This document shows positions 9,062-15,116 of a stretch of DNA of 15,747 nt, one piece after another (positions within the stretch are counted from its first letter, which is position 1; every line of letters begins with the position of its first letter). The translations under genes and the position numbers were made by a program. The stretch is from Magnetovibrio sp. (lineage in GTDB: Bacteria > Pseudomonadota > Alphaproteobacteria > Rhodospirillales_A > JABHCV01). The notes below the pieces were generated by a model. It was not told the origin of the DNA. It worked only from the letters and a program-made list of their open reading frames with translations, and did no database searches. The stretch spans positions 282,596-298,342 of the forward strand of contig PBDF01000007.1 in assembly GCA_002717285.1 (NCBI GenBank), given 5' to 3'.

Positions 9062-9178
9062 ATATATTGAAAAAACACATTACAACTTAATACTTAAGAG
9101 TAGGTTTAATTTTTTTGAAAAATTAAGGATCAGCCGCGAAAAAACTCAGAGTGTTACAAATAAGGCTATTTATTGAGG

Positions 9179-10510
9179 TCATTCAAACATGTCAGTAAAG
9201 TGTTGTTCTGCCCACTCAAAAGTTCTTTTACCCAATACCTTGTCACGTTCATTTACTGCAAAATTTTCAAAATGCTCCCATTGGTTGGAAACTCTATTAA
9301 ACTTGTATTTACCATCAACCATAATTGCTTCGTTGGGTTTAGTATTGACCATAGAGTAACAGATAGTGCGGGGGCTTTTCCAAGAGATTTCTTGACCTTT
9401 GGACCGGGCAGCGATCAATTTAGCTAGATACATGCCTTCAGTTCTGGCCGTATTACCACTCTTTGAAAAAGGCATTGGACGACAGTCACCAGCAATGTAG
9501 ACATTTTCATCACCAACAGCATTGTAAGTGAAAGGATTAATGGCTGCTTCCATTTGAGCGCTTTTAGGATCAACCAAGCCGAGATGTTCCAGTATGTGAG
9601 CGCCACGTATTCGGGGGTAGATGGCCGCATCATCAAAGGTAATCTGATCAAAGTCTGTTAGCACGCTCCTTTTCTCAGGATCCACATTTGAAATGATACT
9701 AGAATTTAAATATTCAATTGTGTCACCGTAAAGCTCCTCAAAAGCACTTAGAAACCCATCCGCTGAGACAGCAGGTTCTTCACGTGAATCGATAAGTAAA
9801 ACCTTTCCTTTTATTTTTTTTCGCTTAAAGACTGCAGCAATCAGACAGGCTCTTTCATATGGGGTTGCTGAACAGCGATAGATACCTGCAGGTGCATTCA
9901 ATAAGAAAATCCCACCCTTAAAATTTTCAATCTTGCGTTTGAGAGTTATGTGTTCTGATGCTGAAACAAAGCCAGCAGGATAGCGAGTTTTTAACAACTG
10001 CTCATGGGCCTGTTCTTCAACCCCTATGGATGAGTATTCGTAATCGATACCAGGCGCAAGAATCAAATCATCATAATCAAGTCGACCTTTGTCAGTAAAA
10101 ATTGTGCGGGTGGTTCTATCTAGGTCAACGAGTGTCGCATGCAGGTAAAAATAATCATTATTTACAGCAGCATCCAAGTAACTGAAAGAAATAGCCTCAA
10201 GATTTGCTAACCCAGCTAACCATAATCCACTTATTGGATGGGACATAAAGACAGAATTTCGCTCAACTAGTACAACTTCAAGGTCAGGCCCGTGCACCTT
10301 TAAGTATTTAGCAATGGTCAATCCGGACCATCCACCCCCAACAACAACAACACGGTGGCCTTTTGCTGCTGGTAAATTGACTGATCTGTGCATGATAGAA
10401 TTAATTGCTGGTTTACTCAAACTGGCGCCTGTAGTTTCTGCTTGCAAGCTGGCTGCTGCAATGCCAGCAACAGAAAGTTTGCTAAAATTTCGACGGGTCA
10501 ATTTTTTCAC
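9179..10510 (-). CDS. fccB: FCSD-type sulfide dehydrogenase flavoprotein subunit (FccB/SoxF-like)
   Basis: A 443-residue exported FAD protein expected to oxidise sulfide in the periplasm and pass electrons to a cytochrome c. It carries a twin-arginine signal (TRRNFSK at 5-11, then a hydrophobic stretch). The FAD dinucleotide fold starts with VVVVGGGWSG (54-63), and the second FAD motif is VYIAGDC (337-343). The two cysteines matching the redox-active pair of FCSD are present: C213 in YRCSATPYERA and C384 in TICYSMV, the latter in the family's C-terminal flavin-binding domain. The start is GTG (10508-10510) with AGGGA 6 nt upstream. No cytochrome c subunit (FccA/SoxE) gene is in the window, so its partner must be encoded elsewhere. 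It is divergent from the acidic-peptide/rhodanese pair. A sulfide:quinone reductase is less likely given the Tat signal and the CYSM motif. Confidence 0.9.
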   Translation of the reverse strand: MKKLTRRNFSKLSVAGIAAASLQAETTGASLSKPAINSIMHRSVNLPAAKGHRVVVVGGGWSGLTIAKYLKVHGPDLEVVLVERNSVFMSHPISGLWLAGLANLEAISFSYLDAAVNNDYFYLHATLVDLDRTTRTIFTDKGRLDYDDLILAPGIDYEYSSIGVEEQAHEQLLKTRYPAGFVSASEHITLKRKIENFKGGIFLLNAPAGIYRCSATPYERACLIAAVFKRKKIKGKVLLIDSREEPAVSADGFLSAFEELYGDTIEYLNSSIISNVDPEKRSVLTDFDQITFDDAAIYPRIRGAHILEHLGLVDPKSAQMEAAINPFTYNAVGDENVYIAGDCRPMPFSKSGNTARTEGMYLAKLIAARSKGQEISWKSPRTICYSMVNTKPNEAIMVDGKYKFNRVSNQWEHFENFAVNERDKVLGKRTFEWAEQHFTDMFE

Positions 10511-10595
10511 AGGTAATCCCTAGACTACTCAAAATATTCACTAGTACACTAAAACAATTACAACTAATTAAAATTCAGAAAAATGTACAAACTAT

Positions 10596-10641
10596 TTGAT
10601 ATTTTACAATGTAGATCTATATGATAGCTTATATTAGCTTA
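10596..10641 (+). promoter_or_regulatory. Promoter and direct repeats ahead of the acidic peptide-rhodanese genes
   Basis: TTGATA (10596-10601) and TATGAT (10620-10625) are separated by 18 nt, a good sigma-70-like pair on the plus strand. Two copies of TAGCTTA (10625-10631 and 10635-10641) have a 10-bp period, one helical turn, and span the expected transcription start near 10632. That position suits a regulator binding site. Downstream, an imperfect inverted repeat around an A-tract (10642-10670) precedes the first gene. The divergent flavoprotein promoter must also lie in this 185-nt region but is not clear by eye. Confidence 0.45.
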
Positions 10642-10695
10642 CTGCAATTTAAAAAAAAAATTAAATTCAGAAGTGAAAAGTAAAGGTAAAAAACA

Positions 10696-10878
10696 TTGAA
10701 TCAGCATTCCACGAGAAATCCATCTTTTTTTAGCTTTCTTCTTTTTTATGCTTTTTTTACGGGCGTTCTTTTCATTAACTTTGCCACTTCTAGTGAAACT
10801 AATGCCAAAGAGTTTTATCAAATCGCTCAATCTAGTGAAGCTGAAGAAGAGGGTGAAGAAGATGACGAGGATTGCTAG
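10696..10878 (+). CDS. Small secreted acidic protein ending in Cys (unknown function)
   Basis: A 60-residue ORF, start TTG (10696) with AAAGG about 9 nt upstream and an in-frame stop just before it at 10687. Residues 10-30 form a strongly hydrophobic segment after Arg7, followed by a signal-peptidase-like site (SETNA, about 33-37). The predicted mature part is only about 23 residues: KEFYQIAQSS, then a run of Glu/Asp interrupted by one Gly, ending in ..EDC with Cys as the very last residue. I recognise no family. The stop is 29 nt before the rhodanese start, so the two are probably one transcript, placed divergently from the sulfide dehydrogenase-type gene. The terminal Cys on an acidic tail recalls a sulfur-carrying arm, but that is speculation. 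The ORF could be spurious, though promoter, RBS and signal-peptide logic argue for it. Confidence 0.6.
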   Translation: MNQHSTRNPSFFSFLLFYAFFTGVLFINFATSSETNAKEFYQIAQSSEAEEEGEEDDEDC

Positions 10879-10907
10879 GTATCTTAATTAGAAGAGAGGG
10901 AAAAAAA

Positions 10908-11495
10908 TTGAAAAAATTATTTATATTGGTTGTGTGTTTCAGCATTACCCCGGTCTTGGCAATTGCGGGAAATGTTGGCATAACAAAAGATATCATGTCT
11001 GTTACCGTAAAACATAAAGGTAAAAACGTTGAAATAAGTCGTGACCAAAATAACAAGGCGACCATTAACCCAGCTTTTGCTAAAACTTCTCGCAAATGCC
11101 CACCATTTTGTATTCAACCTATGCAAGTTGCACCCGGTGTAACTACTGTTGGTGAGTTAGAACTTCTTGATTTTCTCAGCAAAGGCGGCTTTGTCATAGA
11201 TAATCGAACGGTTGAGTGGCATGTCAAAGGTACTATTCCTGGGGCAGTTCATATTCCACATACTCAAATCGCAAGCCGACTCAATGAATTAGGCTGTAAA
11301 AAAGGAGCAAAGTGGGATTGCAGCAATGCCAAAAAAGTTCTTTTATTCTGCAACGGTATGTGGTGCGGACAATCACCGACTGGTATACGTGCAATGTTAC
11401 GTGAGGGATATCCACCTGAAAAAATTATGTACTACCGTGATGGTATGCAGGGTTGGTCTACTTTGGGCCTGACGACAGTTGAAGGTTCGTTGTAA
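10908..11495 (+). CDS. Periplasmic rhodanese-family protein
   Basis: A 195-residue protein starting at TTG 10908, 7 nt after AGAGAGGG; an in-frame upstream TTG (10872) has no such site. A signal peptide (KKLFILVVCFSITPVLAIA) directs it to the periplasm. A Cys-containing segment KCPPFCIQPM (C64, C68) precedes a rhodanese domain from about residue 78 to 190. The active-site region is FCNGMWCGQSPTG with C148 and C153, and the domain ends with YYRDGMQGWSTLGL, typical of rhodanese C-termini. Two further cysteines (C130, C138) make six in the mature protein, suggesting disulfides or sulfur relay. Rhodaneses carry sulfane sulfur as a Cys persulfide; here the likely context is periplasmic sulfur metabolism next to the FCSD-type flavoprotein. 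The exact donor and acceptor are unknown. A strong terminator follows 15 nt after the stop. Confidence 0.9.
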   Translation: MKKLFILVVCFSITPVLAIAGNVGITKDIMSVTVKHKGKNVEISRDQNNKATINPAFAKTSRKCPPFCIQPMQVAPGVTTVGELELLDFLSKGGFVIDNRTVEWHVKGTIPGAVHIPHTQIASRLNELGCKKGAKWDCSNAKKVLLFCNGMWCGQSPTGIRAMLREGYPPEKIMYYRDGMQGWSTLGLTTVEGSL

Positions 11496-11510
11496 TTATC
11501 AACAAACTAA

Positions 11511-11549
11511 AAAAGCCGTTCTCGATATAGCGAGAACGGCTTTTTTTTT
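11511..11549. terminator. Strong bidirectional Rho-independent terminator
   Basis: A perfect 10-bp GC-containing stem GCCGTTCTCG / CGAGAACGGC (11515-11524 with 11531-11540) has a 6-nt loop (ATATAG). It is flanked by an A-run on the left and nine T's on the right. It ends the rhodanese transcript on the plus strand and, with six T's on the minus strand, also the converging 39-codon gene. Confidence 0.95.
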
Positions 11550-11575
11550 GGAATTTCTCAAGATTATATTTAATA

Positions 11576-11695
11576 TTATATCCCAGAGCCTTTTTCTTTT
11601 TTATCAGTTGAGTGAGTATCACAATTTCCTGCATGTACGTAACTAGCTGAAAATGAAACTGTGAATAAACTCAATATTAGTAAAAATACTTTCAT
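11576..11695 (-). CDS. 39-residue secreted mini-protein (unknown function)
   Basis: ATG at 11693-11695 with AGGAT about 8 nt upstream. The product starts MKVFLLILSLFTVSFSA and has a signal-peptide shape: a Lys at position 2, a hydrophobic core, and the cleavage-type motif YVHA at 19-22. The mature peptide would be only 17 residues: GNCDTHSTDKKEKGSGI, with one Cys close to the new N-terminus and then a charged, Gly-rich tail. It converges on the rhodanese gene and shares its bidirectional terminator. I recognise no family. A classical lipobox is absent (the residues before Cys are A-G-N), so it is probably soluble in the periplasm. The good RBS, signal sequence and terminator make a real gene likely despite the length. 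Confidence 0.65.
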   Translation of the reverse strand: MKVFLLILSLFTVSFSASYVHAGNCDTHSTDKKEKGSGI

Positions 11696-11823
11696 TATAA
11701 TTATCCTAAATAGGTAAGAATTTTAAAAACAATAACATACAATACGTTTATTTATTACTTCTGGATCATTTTTCATAGTGTTAGTGCTGGTAGATATCTA
11801 ATTCTGAAAGATTTAGTTTCAAT

Positions 11824-11854
11824 AAAAAATTATGGATTTGTTGCATAATTTTTT
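11824..11854. repeat. Perfect 11-bp AT-rich inverted repeat
   Basis: AAAAAATTATG (11824-11834) pairs exactly with CATAATTTTTT (11844-11854) across a 9-nt loop (GATTTGTTG). It lies between the divergent 39-codon gene and the metallo-hydrolase gene. It has the form of a bidirectional terminator, but no gene ends here on either strand. An operator, a transcript-leader hairpin or the relic of a lost gene are alternatives. The remaining sequence between 11696 and 11980 shows nothing else I can name. Confidence 0.55.
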
Positions 11855-11980
11855 GATCATAAATTGATACAAACCCTCCCTGTTACCAAAGAAATATTAT
11901 AAATTTATGTGAGCTAAAAAGCTTATCACAAAGAATACCGACAACTTTATTAAATGAATTAAGACAGAAATATCTAAAAA

Positions 11981-13048
11981 ATGTGCCAATCAACTAAGAT
12001 AATCTTCAGACTATTAACAACATTGCTGATAGCTTTTATGTTGAGTTCCTGCTCTGCCTCGAAAGCTGAGTCCCCTTTTTCACCTGCTCACCACACCACA
12101 ACTGGATTTAAAAACTTATATGTTGACGACACTAGTAAATCTCTTTTTGGATTTCTAGCTATGAAACTACTTGGTGAAACAAAATGGGCAAATCACGCTA
12201 AACGTTCAGAAGAGGTACCCGTAATGAATCTGAACTCCGAGTCTATTCAATTTAATTCGGATGATTTACGAGTAAGCTGGCTTGGTCACTGTACATTTCT
12301 GTTACAGTGGAAGGGTGTGAATATTCTCACAGATCCTGTTTTTTCTGACCGAGTTTCTCCTTTTTCTTTCGTTGGCCCAAAACGATATATCCCTCACGTA
12401 ACAGATTATAAAAATCTCCCACCGATTGATTATGTGATAATTAGTCACAATCACTATGACCATCTGGATAGTGCTGCTGTAAGGCTCTTGGGTAATACTC
12501 CCATTTACTTTGTACCTCTTGGATTAAAAGCTTGGTTTTTAAGCAAAGGTATTAGGTCCAGTCATATAAAAGAATTAGATTGGTGGGATTCTGTATCTCT
12601 TAACGATGCATCAATTAAAGCTTTACCATCTCAACACTGGTCGGCTCGTGGATTATTCGATCGACGAAAAACGCTCTGGGCTAGTTGGCGAATTAATCTT
12701 AAAGGGGTAACTATTTGGTTTGCTGGAGATACTGGTTATAATGACAAACAGTTCAAAGAAATCGGTGATACGTTAGGGCCAGTTGATCTGGCTTTAATAC
12801 CAATAGGTGGGTATTCACCCCGATCTTTTATGCAGCATTATCATGTAAACCCATATGAGGCTCTAAAAATTCATAAAGATGTCAAAGCAAAACTGTCAAT
12901 AGGTATGAATTGGGGAACCTTCCCGTTAACGGCAGAAGCACCCATAGACCCAATAATAGAATTAGCTAAGCAGCGAAAAAAAATGAAAATTGCCAATAAT
13001 GAATTCATATCAATCGCTGTTGGGGAGACTGTTAACTTTAAGCCTTAA
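11981..13048 (+). CDS. Lipoprotein metallo-beta-lactamase-fold hydrolase (NAPE-PLD/UlaG-like)
   Basis: 355 residues with an N-terminal lipoprotein signal: a hydrophobic run and lipobox MLSSC, with C24 as the expected lipidated Cys. It should therefore be membrane-anchored facing the periplasm. The metallo-hydrolase fold starts at WLGHCTFLLQW (100-110). Metal motifs seen are SHNHYDHLD (H156, H158, D160, H161), SQHWS (H219), AGDTGY (D250) and YHVNPYEA (H288). This set, with the later WGTFPL, matches the NAPE-PLD-like group. The metal-binding His normally preceding WGTF is N310 (GMNWGTFPL). Bacterial members act on phosphodiester or lactone-type substrates; the substrate here is unknown. The ATG start lacks a clear Shine-Dalgarno, but the lipoprotein signal fits it. 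It appears monocistronic. Confidence 0.9.
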   Translation: MCQSTKIIFRLLTTLLIAFMLSSCSASKAESPFSPAHHTTTGFKNLYVDDTSKSLFGFLAMKLLGETKWANHAKRSEEVPVMNLNSESIQFNSDDLRVSWLGHCTFLLQWKGVNILTDPVFSDRVSPFSFVGPKRYIPHVTDYKNLPPIDYVIISHNHYDHLDSAAVRLLGNTPIYFVPLGLKAWFLSKGIRSSHIKELDWWDSVSLNDASIKALPSQHWSARGLFDRRKTLWASWRINLKGVTIWFAGDTGYNDKQFKEIGDTLGPVDLALIPIGGYSPRSFMQHYHVNPYEALKIHKDVKAKLSIGMNWGTFPLTAEAPIDPIIELAKQRKKMKIANNEFISIAVGETVNFKP

Positions 13049-13144
13049 ATTTATGTGACTAATGTTACAAGGTTCTGCCAATAAAATTAATATCTATCAT
13101 CATTTTATTTAACTTAAATTGTAACCTAATAGCTTTTTATAAAA

Positions 13145-13222
13145 TGGGGTGGCTGAGGGGATTTGAACCCCCGACCTCCTGAACCACAACCAGGCGCTCT
13201 AACCAACTGAGCTACAGCCACC
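13145..13222 (-). tRNA. tRNA-His (anticodon GTG)
   Basis: On the minus strand the sequence folds as a full cloverleaf. It has acceptor arm GTGGCTG/CAGCCAC, D-arm GCTC..GAGC, anticodon arm CCTGG/TCAGG with loop TTGTGGT (anticodon GTG), and T-arm GGGGG/CCCCT with loop TTCAAAT. The extra G at -1 specific to tRNA-His is encoded (13222), and the CCA end is encoded too (13145-13147). It sits just downstream of the aminotransferase gene on the same strand. Confidence 0.97.
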
Positions 13223-13283
13223 ATCATTAAATAGTTATTTATATCCCCTTCCCAATCTCGTCAAGCAAGACAACCCTCGTCCA

Positions 13284-14441
13284 TTATGAAAAATACTTTG
13301 CCAGTCTTTCAATAGCCTCATCAAGCACAGCGTCGCTTTTGCAAAAACAAAAACGTGCAAATTGATTAACATTCCCATCCTGATAAAAGGCGCTAACGGG
13401 AACAGCGGCAACTCCTGCCTTTGAAGTAATTTCGTGACAAAACTCCTCATCAGAACTAGTGAAACCCAAGGGCCGAAAACCGACTGTGAGAAAATAGGTT
13501 CCCTCACTACTCAAGACCTCAAAACCAATTTTATCGAGGCCCGAAGACAATAAGTCCCTCTTTGCTTGCAACTCACTAGAAAGTTCAAGAAAGTAATTAT
13601 CATCCTTGCTAAGCCCAAAGGCTGCAGCTAATTGAAGGCCAGGAGGCGTAGTAAAGGTATTGAACTGATGACTTTTGGCCACACTTGAAAGCAACCTTGC
13701 ACTAGCAGTGATATATCCAACTTTCCATCCAGTAACCGAAAAAGTCTTTCCTGCTGAGCCAATTCGAAGGCAACGCTCACGCATATTTGGCAAGGTCATA
13801 AGTGGGATGTGCTTTTGGCCATCAAACACAAGATGCTCATAAACCTCATCACAAATTGCATAAACATCATGCTTTTTAACAAGATCAGCTATAAAACTTA
13901 ACTCACTTAAATTGAAGACTTTACCTGCTGGATTATGAGGTGAATTTAGCAGAATTAGCTTAGTTTTATCTGAAAAAGCAGCCGCAAGCCTCTCTTTAGG
14001 TAATTCCCATGCTGGAGGCTCGATTCGAACTATCTTGGCAATCCCTCCTGCACGCCGCACCATCGGCAAATAAGAATCATACAACGGCTCAATTAAAACA
14101 ACTTCATCACCAGGATTAATCAGCCCCAAAATGCAATTAGCAAGGGCTTCAGTTGCTCCTGAAGTGACCATGACTTCAGTACGCCAATCTATATGCAAAT
14201 TGTAGAATCTATCGTTCGCATTTGCTACAGCCTGGCGTAATTCATTCACGCCCATCATCGGTGGATACTGATTAGGACCATTAATCATAGCGTCAGCAGC
14301 TATTTGGCGAATATCAAGTGGTCCATCTTGGTCAGGAAAGCCCTGTCCTAAGTTTATTGCATTGTGATCAACAGCTAGTTGGCTCATCACTGTGAAAACT
14401 GTAGTTCCATAGTTTGAAAAAATTGTATTTGTCGATTTCAT
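13284..14441 (-). CDS. Class I PLP-dependent aminotransferase
   Basis: A 385-residue cytosolic fold-type I aminotransferase. The N-terminal INLGQGFPDQDGP is characteristic of the kynurenine/methionine aminotransferase-like branch rather than aspartate aminotransferase proper. Key residues seen: the cofactor-contacting SGATEA (94-99), NSPHNPAG with N170 (166-173), D198 and Y201 in CDEVYEH, the Schiff-base lysine K232 in SAGKTFSVTGWKVGY, and R363 (ARFCFC) for the substrate carboxylate. Such enzymes often act on methionine, glutamine or aromatic substrates; specificity cannot be read here. The ATG has a weak AAGAGA site upstream. It is transcribed divergently from glnB with a 283-nt region between. 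Confidence 0.95.
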   Translation of the reverse strand: MKSTNTIFSNYGTTVFTVMSQLAVDHNAINLGQGFPDQDGPLDIRQIAADAMINGPNQYPPMMGVNELRQAVANANDRFYNLHIDWRTEVMVTSGATEALANCILGLINPGDEVVLIEPLYDSYLPMVRRAGGIAKIVRIEPPAWELPKERLAAAFSDKTKLILLNSPHNPAGKVFNLSELSFIADLVKKHDVYAICDEVYEHLVFDGQKHIPLMTLPNMRERCLRIGSAGKTFSVTGWKVGYITASARLLSSVAKSHQFNTFTTPPGLQLAAAFGLSKDDNYFLELSSELQAKRDLLSSGLDKIGFEVLSSEGTYFLTVGFRPLGFTSSDEEFCHEITSKAGVAAVPVSAFYQDGNVNQFARFCFCKSDAVLDEAIERLAKYFS

Positions 14442-14527
14442 TATTTCAATTCTCTTAGACTATTTAAACCTAATTTCCATTTTAACCATGTGTGATTTGC
14501 GTGCACTATTTAATGAACATTAAAGTT

Positions 14528-14541
14528 TAGGCAATTGCCTA
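14528..14541. promoter_or_regulatory. Perfect 14-bp palindrome in the aminotransferase-glnB divergent region
   Basis: TAGGCAATTGCCTA reads the same on both strands. It lies about 87 nt downstream of nothing coding on the plus strand and about 87 nt upstream of the aminotransferase start on the minus strand, roughly 110 nt before the sigma-54 promoter of glnB. With no loop it cannot be a terminator and is better explained as a dimeric regulator site. It does not match the NtrC consensus (TGCAC..GTGCA); a lone GTGCAC sits nearby at 14501-14506. Confidence 0.35.
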
Positions 14542-14639
14542 TTTTTTAATCAATTATTTTTTAATGAGGTTAGATTTTTTTTTAATTTTTTTTTCTCAAC
14601 GCCATAATAACAGCGGGTTTCCAAGAAAGGCTTAAGGGT

Positions 14640-14654
14640 TGGCACAGCTTATGC
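14640..14654 (+). promoter_or_regulatory. Sigma-54 (RpoN) promoter of glnB-glnA
   Basis: TGGCAC-AGCTT-ATGC matches the -24/-12 consensus TGGCAC-N5-TTGC with one mismatch, and the GG (14641-14642) and GC (14653-14654) are correctly spaced. Transcription would start near 14666, about 60 nt before glnB. This fits known nitrogen control of glnBA in alphaproteobacteria through NtrC, though no convincing NtrC site pair is seen upstream. Confidence 0.8.
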
Positions 14655-14712
14655 TAATGCTATTCTAAGAATAACTATTAAGATTGTCTTTTACAGGCTC
14701 AGCAAATCATAG

Positions 14713-15063
<351 letters not shown>

Positions 15064-15116
15064 ATATTTCTTATTTATACTATAATCACAAAATATTTGG
15101 GAAAGGAAACATACCC

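Noticed and set aside
8672..9070. 132-codon plus-strand frame over the regulator
   Set aside because: It is antisense to a well-supported response regulator, and its product shows no domain.
9424..9651. 75-codon minus-strand frame inside the flavoprotein gene
   Set aside because: It is a different frame of the same strand within an intact conserved gene, with no sign of a real overlap.
10872..10907. Longer rhodanese start (TTG at 10872)
   Set aside because: It overlaps the acidic-peptide stop, has no RBS, and would spoil the signal peptide; the TTG at 10908 has AGAGAGGG at good spacing.
10832..11126. Two minus-strand frames over the peptide-rhodanese region
   Set aside because: They are antisense shadows of the signal peptide and Cys-rich segment, without RBS or a recognisable product.
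13072..13130. GTTACAA...TTGTAAC repeat after the metallo-hydrolase gene
   Set aside because: The arms are only 7 nt and about 50 nt apart; likely chance.
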